A DNA stretch of 64,000 bases from Paenibacillus eucommiae. Lineage in GTDB: Bacteria > Bacillota > Bacilli > Paenibacillales > NBRC-103111. Under the pieces are notes generated by a model. The model was not told the DNA's origin. It saw nothing but the letters and a program-made list of their open reading frames with translations, and did not search any database. Both the position numbers and the translations under genes were made by a program. Below, one piece after another: positions 55,354 through 63,671 of the stretch. The DNA is taken from positions 124,001 to 188,000 of the forward strand of contig NZ_JAGGLB010000001.1 of the NCBI RefSeq assembly GCF_017874215.1. Direction: 5' to 3'. Positions within the stretch are counted from its first letter, which is position 1. Every line of letters begins with the position of its first letter.

Positions 55354-56193
55354 CTATCCCTTAACTGCGCCCAGTGTAGCACCTTCCATTACCTTCCGTT
55401 GGAACAATATATAAAGGATGACAGGCGGCAGCATCGAAATCACGACACCAGCAAATAACGTAACCCAGTCAGAGCTGTACTGCATTCTCGCATTCGCAAA
55501 AAACATATTGACCGCCATCGTATACTTGCTCTCATCACCCAGATAAATAAACGGCCCGAGAAAATTATTATAAAGTCCAATAAATTTAAAAATACCGACC
55601 GTCACAATGCCCGCCATCGATAATGGCATAATAATTTTCCAGAACACCTGAAACAAGGAAGCCCCATCGACAAATGCACCTTCTTCCAGCTCCTTCGGCA
55701 GCGACTGCATAAATCCGCTAAGCAGCAGCAGGAAAAACACACTTTCGCCAAGGCTGTCAAGAATAATCAGTCCGGTAAGACTGTTCGTCAGATGCAAATC
55801 GCGCATCAATACATACTGCGGCACCAAAGCATTGATACCAGGAAGAAATAGCGATAGCATAATGGTCGACCAAATAAAGGCTCTTCCCTTGAACTGAATC
55901 CTCGTTAATGCAAAAGCGTTAATAGCTGTCAGGAACGTACCCAGCAGCAGGCTTCCGCCCACATAATACAGCGTATTAAAGAACACCTGACCAAATTTAA
56001 ACGTTTCCCACGCCTTGGCATAGTTTTTCCACTGAAGCACTTCCGGCAGCGCCCAAATATCCCGGAAAAATTCCCGGTTCGTTTTGAGCGATTCATAAAA
56101 CAGCCACAGCAGCGGGACAATAATCGAAATAGCAAACGCGACCAGGCAAATTCTCCATAGCGTATCTCCGATTAACGATGTTTTCTCTTTCAC
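55354..56193 (-). CDS. Sugar ABC permease, MalG type, cassette B
   Basis: The protein has 279 aa from GTG 56193 (reading MKEKTSLIGDTLWRI). This start matches the ATG of the cassette A copy in position relative to GGGGGTGTGCGGGCT; a GTG at 56202 sits too close to the ribosome site. It has six membrane segments and the ELEEGAFVDGASLFQVF loop. Nearly identical to 41018-41857. Confidence 0.92.
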   Translation of the reverse strand: MKEKTSLIGDTLWRICLVAFAISIIVPLLWLFYESLKTNREFFRDIWALPEVLQWKNYAKAWETFKFGQVFFNTLYYVGGSLLLGTFLTAINAFALTRIQFKGRAFIWSTIMLSLFLPGINALVPQYVLMRDLHLTNSLTGLIILDSLGESVFFLLLLSGFMQSLPKELEEGAFVDGASLFQVFWKIIMPLSMAGIVTVGIFKFIGLYNNFLGPFIYLGDESKYTMAVNMFFANARMQYSSDWVTLFAGVVISMLPPVILYILFQRKVMEGATLGAVKG

Positions 56194-56226
56194 AGCCCGC
56201 ACACCCCCATTCTTATTCGCACGTTG

Positions 56227-57183
56227 TTAATATTCCCAATCACTTTTCGGCACTAATTTATCAATAAGCAGCTTCCCGCCAACAAGGATAACGAACAGGA
56301 ACAATCCGATCGCGGAGGCATATCCATAGTTTTGTGTATTTGCACCGAAAGCCTGGTTGAACATATACAGCCCGATCACATTCGTAGAACCGGATGGCCC
56401 GCCGTTGGTCATAATCAGAATAATTTCAAAGCTTTTGATACCGCCCAAAAATAAAAAGAGCAGCGTGATTCGAATGACCGGATTAATGAGCGGAATCGTG
56501 ATCGTACGCAAGCGGGTAAAATGACTCGCTCCTTCCAGAATCGCCGCTTCATACATCGATTTCGGAATCCCCTTCATGGCATTCATGAAAATAATGACGT
56601 AAAATCCGACGCCTCCCCAAATCATGGGCGGGAGCAGCAGCCAAAGGGCAGTTTTCGGATCTGAAAGCCAATAGTAATTTCCATTATCGTAACCAAATAA
56701 GCGGAGCATGCCATTCAGCAGCCCATTGCTGCCATCGTAGATATAAATCCAGAGCAGCGTAATCACAACACTCGACAACACATTCGGCAGAAAAAAGATC
56801 ACTTTATAAAATGGAGCTTCCCGGTAGCCTTTATTAATAAGCAAATGTGCCAATACGAGGGAAATCACGGTCGTAAGGATCGGTAGTGTAATCATCAAAA
56901 ACAGATTATGATACAAAGCACGCCAAACGAATTCGTCCTTGAACATAAATACAAAGTTGTCCAGACCGACAAACTCCTTCTTCGATATGCCATCCCATTT
57001 CATAAATGCATAAAACACCGACATGAAATTGGGATATAGCGTAAACAATAAATATCCGGCATAAGCAGGTCCTACGGCAAGCAGCAAAAAGATCCACTTC
57101 TGCCGCTTGACCCCCTTCATACCCATACCCGATGATCGGGTTATGACCGCTTCAACCTTTGATCCGGCAGCATCATTCATCAT
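56227..57183 (-). CDS. Sugar ABC permease, MalF type, cassette B
   Basis: The protein has 318 aa from ATG 57183 (MMNDAAGSKVEA), preceded by GGAGG and GGGG; an in-frame ATG at 57231 would start inside the intercistronic hairpin and is rejected. It has membrane segments and the EAA loop MYEAAILEGASHFTRLRTI as in cassette A. It pairs with the MalG-type permease 33 bp downstream. Confidence 0.92.
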   Translation of the reverse strand: MMNDAAGSKVEAVITRSSGMGMKGVKRQKWIFLLLAVGPAYAGYLLFTLYPNFMSVFYAFMKWDGISKKEFVGLDNFVFMFKDEFVWRALYHNLFLMITLPILTTVISLVLAHLLINKGYREAPFYKVIFFLPNVLSSVVITLLWIYIYDGSNGLLNGMLRLFGYDNGNYYWLSDPKTALWLLLPPMIWGGVGFYVIIFMNAMKGIPKSMYEAAILEGASHFTRLRTITIPLINPVIRITLLFLFLGGIKSFEIILIMTNGGPSGSTNVIGLYMFNQAFGANTQNYGYASAIGLFLFVILVGGKLLIDKLVPKSDWEY

Positions 57184-57208
57184 GAATTTCCCCTTTCCTC
57201 CAAAGCTT

Positions 57209-57231
57209 TTGGGGGAGCTGCGCTCCCCCAA
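57209..57231 (-). other. Intercistronic hairpin between binding protein and permease genes, B
   Basis: TTGGGGGAGC and GCTCCCCCAA form a perfect 10-bp stem with a TGC loop, at the same place as the cassette A hairpin. There is no T run on the minus strand. Confidence 0.75.
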
Positions 57232-57250
57232 TCCTTTTGACTAACTAACC

Positions 57251-58717
57251 TTATTTATTATTAGCTTCAATAGCTTGCTTTAATAATGCATCCATTTTTT
57301 CAAAAACTGGCAAATAGTCTTTCTTTCCTAGTATCATCTCATTCGCCGACTCTGCTAATAACTGGGTTGCTTGAGCCATAGCAGGGTGATCAATCACAAC
57401 GTCTTTTCTCATGGATTCAAATCTGGTCTTATGATTGTTCATATATTCCACAATCGCTCTTGGCGCATCCTGCATTTTGGCCAAACGCTCCGGATCGTCT
57501 GAGAAATCAGCACGAATCGGGAATATGCCTGCATGCTCCGCATTAAAGGTTTGTGCCTCCAAAGTTACAAAAGTAAGTAAAAATTCTTTGGCCCATTTCT
57601 TCGTCAAATCAGGTGCATTAGCCCAGATCACCAAACCACCAGATCCATTGTCACCCATAATCCACTTGGTCTGGTCCGGCTTGTCACCGAAAGGAACCGC
57701 CATAAAGCCCCATTTGAAGCCTTCTGGAATCGCATCCTTCATTTCGTTTTGCACCCAATCTCCAGTTGGCACTAAAGCAGCTTTATGCTGCAGCATTTGC
57801 ATCTGGGACTGCGTATGATTGATTGCCGCTACGCCATCGGCATAATATCCTTTTTTGCCCAACTCCGAAATGCGTTTCCAAGTTTCCAAGTATTCAGGCG
57901 CCGTATATGTAGGCAATTTCAAGTTCCGGTAATTATCCAGATAAGCATCCAGTGTTCCATTAATTTCAGCAAGCTCAAACGGCTTTGCCCCAAATCCAAA
58001 ATTGTATAAATAATCCGGATAAACGCCCGCGTAAATAATTGGTGTGATGTTTTTCGCCTTAATATCAGCTAGAAGCTGTACAAACTCATCCCAAGTCTGC
58101 GGGTTCTGATTCCAGCCATTTTCTTCAAAAAAGTTAATATCGAAGAACATACCTGCTGTGTAACCACCGACTGGAACATTATACGTCTTACCCTTATATC
58201 TGGCATGATTCTCATAAACTCCAGCTGTAAGTGCATCCTTCAACTTCTTGCCTGCCTCATCTGGTACGTCGCGTTCCCACAAATCATCGATAGCTTCGAG
58301 CTTGCCACCTTCGATCAATTTGGTGCTCGCAGCTGCTGTTCCCGGGAAAATATCAAACATATCGCTATCCTTATTCGCAGCAACCTTGGTATTTACCATG
58401 TCACCAATCTTTGGAGAAGAGGTAATATCGAAGCTGACGTTCGGATATTTCTTCGTGAAGATCTCAATCGCATTGTCGACCCACGCTCTTCCGTAACCGT
58501 TTTCATCGATGGCAAGTTTTATCTTTACTTTATCTGCTTTAGAAAGTCCGTTCTCTGGATAAACGTCTCCTGCGCTATCACCTGTAGCAGCCGGCGTGCT
58601 TCCCGCTGCGCCCGTTTCCTCCGGTGTCTTTTCATCTTTGCTGCCGCAAGCAGCCGCTACTGACATCATAAGGATAAGTGCGAACATTACGGCTAACCAT
58701 TTCACATTTCTTTTCAA
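57251..58717 (-). CDS. ABC transporter sugar-binding lipoprotein, cassette B
   Basis: The protein has 488 aa from TTG 58717 (reading MKRNVKWLAVMFALI), with AAGGAGGG 6 bases upstream. The lipobox is VAAAC. It is paralogous to 42933-44396 throughout (VKIKLAIDENGYGRAW, YADGVAAINHTQSQMQML). Differences cluster in a segment after NHARYKGK, which might alter ligand choice. It is first in the cassette B importer operon. Confidence 0.93.
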   Translation of the reverse strand: MKRNVKWLAVMFALILMMSVAAACGSKDEKTPEETGAAGSTPAATGDSAGDVYPENGLSKADKVKIKLAIDENGYGRAWVDNAIEIFTKKYPNVSFDITSSPKIGDMVNTKVAANKDSDMFDIFPGTAAASTKLIEGGKLEAIDDLWERDVPDEAGKKLKDALTAGVYENHARYKGKTYNVPVGGYTAGMFFDINFFEENGWNQNPQTWDEFVQLLADIKAKNITPIIYAGVYPDYLYNFGFGAKPFELAEINGTLDAYLDNYRNLKLPTYTAPEYLETWKRISELGKKGYYADGVAAINHTQSQMQMLQHKAALVPTGDWVQNEMKDAIPEGFKWGFMAVPFGDKPDQTKWIMGDNGSGGLVIWANAPDLTKKWAKEFLLTFVTLEAQTFNAEHAGIFPIRADFSDDPERLAKMQDAPRAIVEYMNNHKTRFESMRKDVVIDHPAMAQATQLLAESANEMILGKKDYLPVFEKMDALLKQAIEANNK

Positions 58718-58761
58718 TATAAACCCTCCTTGTTTGTCTTTATTTTATTAATCACTTTAAT

Positions 58762-58790
58762 AATATAAAATATTTTATATTTGGTGTCAA
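58762..58790 (-). promoter_or_regulatory. Cassette B importer promoter with overlapping operator
   Basis: On the minus strand TTGACA (58790-58785), 17 bp and TATATT (58767-58762). The perfect 20-bp palindrome AATATAAAATATTTTATATT (58762-58781) covers the -10 and most of the spacer. Eighteen of these bases also form the palindrome at the LacI-3 promoter. Confidence 0.8.
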
Positions 58791-58812
58791 CAACATTCTT
58801 TTTTTTATTTCA

Positions 58813-58881
58813 AATGCCTTGCGGCGTCTTTGAGATACGTGTTCATAACTAAGGTGGTTTGGGAAGGGATAACGTGTGGGC
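58813..58881. repeat. Left part of palindromic element, copy 3 (degenerate)
   Basis: GCCTTGCGGCGTCTTTGAGA and the following bases match the left flank of copy 1 (GCCTTGTGGTGTCCTTAGAT) through to a GGGAAGGGAT..GTGTGGG arm. The inner stem and right arm are missing; the 52-bp array starts in their place. Confidence 0.55.
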
Positions 58882-58883
58882 GC

Positions 58884-59030
58884 CAATTGTGGGCGGTTTT
58901 CCGGCTACATGCTGCCGCTTCGGCCACACTCAAGCGCATTGTGGGTGGTTTTCCGCCTACATTCTGCTGCTTCGGCTACACGCAAGCGCATTGTGGGTGG
59001 TTTTTCGACTACGTTCTGCTTCGGATTAGG
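58884..59030. repeat. 52-bp tandem repeat array B
   Basis: A partial unit (58884-58913), two full 52-bp units (58914-58965, 58966-59017) and a fragment match the array A family (GCCGCTTCGGCCACACTCAA against GCCACTTCGGCCACGCGCAA) in the same orientation. Units within each array resemble each other more than units of the other array. Confidence 0.8.
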
Positions 59031-59133
59031 CCTGCCTTCTAATTGGGGAAAGCCAACCTCCACTTGCATGTTAACCTGACAATATTGGGCGTGTAGGCTC
59101 CAAGCACGTTAAAGATTTATGGACACAAAATAG

Positions 59134-59319
59134 GTTACGGACATGAGATCCGCTATTTTGCCATTTATCCCTTTTTCGCGACTGTTACGGACATACGTTC
59201 CGCTATTTGCACTCAATTCATGCTTTTAGGAAGGTTTCAGCATAAATAACGGCCTCCATGTCCGTAAGCATCACAAAAACCCCTTGAATTTCTAAAATAA
59301 AGGATCTGAGGTCCGTAAG
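59134..59319. repeat. GGACATGAG repeat quartet, locus B
   Basis: Forward motifs TTACGGACATGAGATCCGCT at 59134 and a variant at 59185 face inverted copies ending TGTCCGTAAG (59244-59268) and GGTCCGTAAG (59295-59319). Same 2+2 arrangement as 20525-20709. Confidence 0.75.
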
Positions 59320-59743
59320 GTCCGCACCGAATAATTTTAGGGGTATGGAGAAAATCAACAAAGCAGATTTCTACAGTTGAAATGTGATTATTTTGGCGTC
59401 TATACGCTTAGTGAGTGGACCAACCATAGGGCAGCAGCACGGGATTTCATGATAGCAATATTTGGTGCCACGCTTAAGTAATGCAGCAATTCAGTAAATT
59501 TTTTTATTTTAATGCTTAGGTCCTATCGTGGGGAAACGACATTCCCTTTTCCAAAGGCTTTTCCTCACTTGGTATGTATGCTTATCAGTGCCAAAAAACA
59601 CCAAAAAAGACCTATGCTGCTTAGCTGCTAAGGTCCATCAATTGGGGTCATGGGCTACAAGATTTTGGAGCAAAGCTTCGGGACAGCAGTTGCCATGCCA
59701 CATGTCGCGCCCCTCTAAACTACACTAAACTACATGCACTGCA
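59320..59743. other. Intergenic stretch without recognised feature
   Basis: No gene with a ribosome site, no terminator and no repeat was recognised here. A 66-codon open frame at 59528-59728 on the plus strand has no ribosome site and no recognisable protein character. Confidence 0.6.
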
Positions 59744-60724
59744 TTACACATGCAAGGCACATGTGCCTCCTTCAAATAAACGCATATCATCGAGATATAG
59801 GATCTCTTTGGGGCGAGCCGGGTCGTTGATAACAGCTAGCAAACGGCGAACCATCCTGGATTTCTCCGAAAAGTCCAGATACACCGTCGACAGTTGAGGG
59901 ATGCTGGCTTGCATCAACTGCGTATAGCCGTAACCGATCAAGCTTTTGTCCTGGGGCACTGATACCCTCATTTCCCTTAACCGCTGCAAGGCTCCAAATT
60001 GAATAATCGTATTGCTGCAAATAGCCGCTGAATAGTTAATGTTCAGAAAATGCATGCGTCCGCACATCTCATATCCGTCTTCCTGATTGCTCACTTGGAC
60101 CAGTTCTTTGTTAAAGGGGATTCCGTTCTCCTCCAAGGCTTGCTGGTAGCCCTCAAGGAAACAGCGGTGCACATCGAGATCCAGGATTCCGCATAGCAAA
60201 GCGATCTCGCGGTGCCCAAGCCCGATTAAATGTTTAGCCGCCTCATAGCCACCCTTCCTGTGATCAGGCAGCACGATATGCAGGTTGTCACGCGCATTAC
60301 CCCCAAAGAAAACATACGGGATGTCTGCCTCTACGATGACTTTAGTAATAGCCTCGTCGATATCTCCCGTAACAATAACTCCCTTCAATTCCTTTGCACT
60401 CAAAAATTGCTGAAGATTATACAGTTCTTCTGTCAACGAGCTTACAGCCATAAACATAAAATTGTAATTTACATCTCTGACAGCCTTCTCAGTCGTAGAC
60501 AAATCCGGAACATACCTGGGGTCATCCGTGGTCCGGTTATATAAGAGAAATCCGATTTTCGGAGTTGCATTTAAATCCTTATAACCAAGCTCCTTAGCCG
60601 CTCTAAGGATCTTGCTTCGTGTTTCTTGCGAAATCGTGCTTCCGGGAGTATTATTCAAGGCCAGAGAGACAGTCGCCCGCGATACGCCCAGATATTCCGC
60701 AATATCTTGCTTTCTTACAGTCAT
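59744..60724 (-). CDS. LacI family regulator 3, cassette B
   Basis: The protein has 326 aa. The helix-turn-helix KQDIAEYLGVSRATVSLALN has Arg where LacI-1 and LacI-2 have Gln at the start of the recognition helix. The hinge helix is again missing (LGYKDLNATPKIGFLLYN). The ligand domain is clearly related to the other two (VIVTGDIDEAITKVIV). It is upstream of the cassette B importer, separated by the repeat region. It has its own promoter and palindrome. Confidence 0.92.
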   Translation of the reverse strand: MTVRKQDIAEYLGVSRATVSLALNNTPGSTISQETRSKILRAAKELGYKDLNATPKIGFLLYNRTTDDPRYVPDLSTTEKAVRDVNYNFMFMAVSSLTEELYNLQQFLSAKELKGVIVTGDIDEAITKVIVEADIPYVFFGGNARDNLHIVLPDHRKGGYEAAKHLIGLGHREIALLCGILDLDVHRCFLEGYQQALEENGIPFNKELVQVSNQEDGYEMCGRMHFLNINYSAAICSNTIIQFGALQRLREMRVSVPQDKSLIGYGYTQLMQASIPQLSTVYLDFSEKSRMVRRLLAVINDPARPKEILYLDDMRLFEGGTCALHV

Positions 60725-60755
60725 GGATATGCCCCTTTAGTAGTTTTTTTCTTAT

Positions 60756-60808
60756 AGCATACCTAGAAAGAGAAAGTTAGTCAAATCATTATATAAAATA
60801 TTTTATAT
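60756..60808 (-). promoter_or_regulatory. LacI-3 promoter with upstream palindromic operator
   Basis: On the minus strand TTGACT (60784-60779), 17 bp and TATGCT (60761-60756). The perfect 18-bp palindrome ATATAAAATATTTTATAT lies at 60791-60808, 6 bp upstream of the -35. Confidence 0.78.
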
Positions 60809-60923
60809 TTAAAATAAAGAATAAGAGTGCAAACCACTGTTAAAGTTGCAGCTAATTCGTGGAGTGAGCCGAGTAAAGCTCCAGCTTCTCCATATCACTC
60901 CATATCCACTTCATAGTGAATCT

Positions 60924-61124
60924 TCATATTCCACGTCTCACTCTCAGCAGAGGGTCTTTACGTAGACGAATGACGCAGTCCTCATTGGAGGTGTGATAAA
61001 CAATATTACCGGGTTCAGCACTGAAAAATTCCCTGTTGGCATCCTTCTCAAGGATCACCATACAGGAACGCCGAACTGCCCCTCCTAAGTAGGTAAGGGG
61101 CAATTCAACTTCTATAAAATTCAA
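60924..61124 (-). CDS. Small unassigned ORF, possibly a gene remnant
   Basis: It encodes 66 aa from a TTG with no clear ribosome site. The sequence (GNIVYHTSNEDCVIRLRK) looks like the tail of a real protein rather than random translation. It lies directly after the M81 pseudogene, so it may be part of the same decayed locus. The family is not recognised. Confidence 0.3.
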   Translation of the reverse strand: MNFIEVELPLTYLGGAVRRSCMVILEKDANREFFSAEPGNIVYHTSNEDCVIRLRKDPLLRVRRGI

Positions 61125-61156
61125 CCTGAACGCTTTATCACTGCTTTATTCCTGCC

Positions 61157-61536
61157 TCACTCCACATCAGCATCCAGCGGATAGATGGGTCTGCGAACAC
61201 GCTGATAGGAGAATTCAGTAAAATTGATCATCGACAGCCCGGCAGAATCAACGGTAATGATGTGATCACTCAGAGCTTCGAACGCCGCACGAAAGTGTAT
61301 GCTGGATTTCAGCGCAACGATTTTCATCTGCCTGATGTCAATGCCGTGAAGCACAAATATTTGCTCATCAAATACCTGGTTTCTGACCGAACAGACAATA
61401 ATATCGATACCGTCTACCTGGAGCCTCACCGATTTTCCGGAATCGATTTTCGTTCCTTTTCCCATTGGCGAAGAAGTAATAAATTTAACATCCGTCAAAC
61501 TTTTTCATGAATGATTTGCCCGATGACGAATCGCAT
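61157..61536 (-). pseudogene. M81 metallopeptidase, internally deleted (copy 3)
   Basis: From ATG 61536 (upstream AGAGGGTGG) the sequence reads MRFVIGQIIHE, matching the M81 N-terminus (MRIGIIGLVHE in copy 1). It then shifts into a stop, MRFVIGQIIHEKV-stop. In another frame from 61498 the M81 C-terminus continues: KIVALKSSIHFRAAFEALSD, and RRPIYPLD (copy 1: QRPIYPLD). About 350 codons, including the LDLHANIS and YPHVD motifs, are missing. The product cannot be functional. Confidence 0.8.
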
Positions 61537-61598
61537 GGTCCACCCTCTTCTGCATTTTCTACAAGGATAACATAGGCATATGCATAGTCAGATCGATT

Positions 61599-63635
61599 CT
61601 ACACAAACTTTACCCGGAACGTCTCGAACGAGACGTGGTCAGGCACACTGCTGCCTTGAAGGGTCAGACGAATGCCGCCGTTCGGATGCTCTGCTGCCGA
61701 ATACTCAGCTTCGTTCCAAACGCCTTCGCGGGAAAGGATGTCCAGACCGGCAAGCTTTCGTCCGGTTGGAATCCATAGATCAAGCGACGGATACGTCTCC
61801 AGACTGAAATTTGTTAAACCTAAAATCGCCTCTTTAGCCTGGTTATCCTGCTCCCACCATACCGGGTACATATTAACACCGAGCTCGACCATCGCCGGAT
61901 ATTCTCCGCCAGACACAAAAGCAAGGATTTGCTGATACAGCCATTGCAGGCCGGTTTCCTTCAGCATGCTTCCTTCATGGGCAACAACAGCAATTCTGTA
62001 GGGGTGTTCACTCACTACCACACCCGCATTTCTCCTTGTCCCCAAGTTGTCATACAGCCCTGACCATGCTTCGGCGCCATCATCCGCGATGATCTGGTAT
62101 TCCGTATGCACGGGGATCCAGACCCAATTCACCATATCCTTGTCTTTTAACCATTTCGGAGCGCGCGGCGTATGGACCTTTTCGAATACTAAGTAAGTCT
62201 GAGGAATTTCTTCCCCTTTTTCTACACGGATTGGACAATCCTGCAGCATGCCTCTATGCTCTCTTAAGTGATAGTACGCTTCAGATGTCAGAACCGCCCC
62301 CTTATTTAGCCAGGACTGGATCTCTTCCTCTGCAAAAGCACTAGCCTCTCTCAGCGAAATCAAGGCTGGACTTGTATCGCTTGGAGCGAGCGGAATGCCA
62401 ATTTGAGATAATTGGGCATTGAAAGAAAACCCCGGAATCTTATTTAAATCATAACGCGCAGTAACCTCCGGTTGGGATGGAAAAGGAATTGAAGCCCCCC
62501 GCCTTGATTTGCCATGTACAGCGTCCGTGACAGCCTGCAGGTAATGTTTCAATGGGCCAAGCGTTTTCTGAATGTTGCCAGAGACATCATCGAACCCAAA
62601 AAACGTATCATTGATGGAAAGCGTTAAATGGCCTCCAATCGTTGCTGTTAGCAAATATAGCTCCAGATTTAAGCCGCGTGCTGATTTGCCGCCGATCGTC
62701 CACGGGAAATTCTCGATCTCTGAGCTTAGACGACAAGGCTCTGAAATCATAGAGGCCAGGATATCGAATGAATGGACGCGGCTAAGAAGATCCAGCAAAT
62801 TATCATCGGTATACGCGGCTCCCCCTACCCTTACCCAAGGCTCCGCTTGCTTCGGTGTGCGCAGCGCCCGAATTTCGGCATTCAGATCGCGGGCGTTATG
62901 CAGAACAGATTCGATGGAATTTGTCATAATCCCCATCACAACCGCTGGATTCACAGCAAAGCAGGCTTCACGAATCTCACTGGCCAGACCGGCAAGCCCT
63001 TCTTCCTGGAACGTTCTCCAATTCGAGCGCAGCGCGATTTCAGCTTCGGTACATGTCTGTGGAGACTTAAGCAGCAACTCCATGATTTTCTCTTTACTGT
63101 AAGCTTGACCTGTCCGTTCTTCAAAAGCTTGCATATGCAGCTCGCAAAAGCATTGGAAGGTCTCTGTCCCTGAGCGCCCGGCCAAGCGAAAATCGTCATC
63201 GATCCACATGGCATCAATATCGAGCCCGGCAAATAGCGCATAGGCTTCCCTCATATAGGAACGAAAATCCGGGCATAACGGACATGGACAGCCCGTTGGC
63301 CGATTGCCGTACCCATCCATAATCGTGGTAAATTTCTCAGCGTGCGGTTCGGGCAGCAATTGACCATGACCGATTGTCGTATAATAGTTAATCTGCGGAC
63401 TCATGCCTGCTTCACGTACCTCAGCAAACCGCTTTGCGAATATAGGAAGGCGTTCCCGCAGACTTTGCAGATCCGGATGATTCGCCTCAATATGCAAATT
63501 AAAAGGCATGATCGCATCTGCACGGATCGCCTTGGCATACGCCATGAATGGATTCCACAGTTCATCGTCTCGTACCATCTGATAGCCCGGGCGTAAAATA
63601 TATTGTACTTTTGCAGGATAATTTCCCATTGTCAT
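61599..63635 (-). CDS. Glycoside-hydrolase-like TIM-barrel protein, unknown specificity
   Basis: The protein has 678 aa; GGGGAG lies 7 bases before the ATG. There is no signal peptide, so it is cytoplasmic. The N-terminal 350 residues look like a barrel of the GH42/GH-like type (ADAIMPFNLHIEANHPD, FAGLDIDAMWIDDDFRL, with Asp/Glu as candidate acids), with a CPCPLCPDF Cys cluster. The middle resembles the glutamine-amidotransferase-like domain of such enzymes (SWLNKGAVLTSEAYYHL). It follows the truncated ceramidase-like gene by 36 bp and probably forms an operon with it. Confidence 0.75.
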   Translation of the reverse strand: MTMGNYPAKVQYILRPGYQMVRDDELWNPFMAYAKAIRADAIMPFNLHIEANHPDLQSLRERLPIFAKRFAEVREAGMSPQINYYTTIGHGQLLPEPHAEKFTTIMDGYGNRPTGCPCPLCPDFRSYMREAYALFAGLDIDAMWIDDDFRLAGRSGTETFQCFCELHMQAFEERTGQAYSKEKIMELLLKSPQTCTEAEIALRSNWRTFQEEGLAGLASEIREACFAVNPAVVMGIMTNSIESVLHNARDLNAEIRALRTPKQAEPWVRVGGAAYTDDNLLDLLSRVHSFDILASMISEPCRLSSEIENFPWTIGGKSARGLNLELYLLTATIGGHLTLSINDTFFGFDDVSGNIQKTLGPLKHYLQAVTDAVHGKSRRGASIPFPSQPEVTARYDLNKIPGFSFNAQLSQIGIPLAPSDTSPALISLREASAFAEEEIQSWLNKGAVLTSEAYYHLREHRGMLQDCPIRVEKGEEIPQTYLVFEKVHTPRAPKWLKDKDMVNWVWIPVHTEYQIIADDGAEAWSGLYDNLGTRRNAGVVVSEHPYRIAVVAHEGSMLKETGLQWLYQQILAFVSGGEYPAMVELGVNMYPVWWEQDNQAKEAILGLTNFSLETYPSLDLWIPTGRKLAGLDILSREGVWNEAEYSAAEHPNGGIRLTLQGSSVPDHVSFETFRVKFV

Positions 63636-63671
63636 TGTTATACTCCCCTTCGTTCTAACTTTGCTTAAGCC

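Noticed and set aside
57184..57231. N-terminal extension of the cassette B MalF permease
   Set aside because: It would start inside the intercistronic hairpin; the cassette A copy begins at the equivalent of 57183.
59528..59728. 66-codon plus-strand ORF
   Set aside because: No ribosome site, no recognisable protein pattern, and no gene neighbours on that strand.
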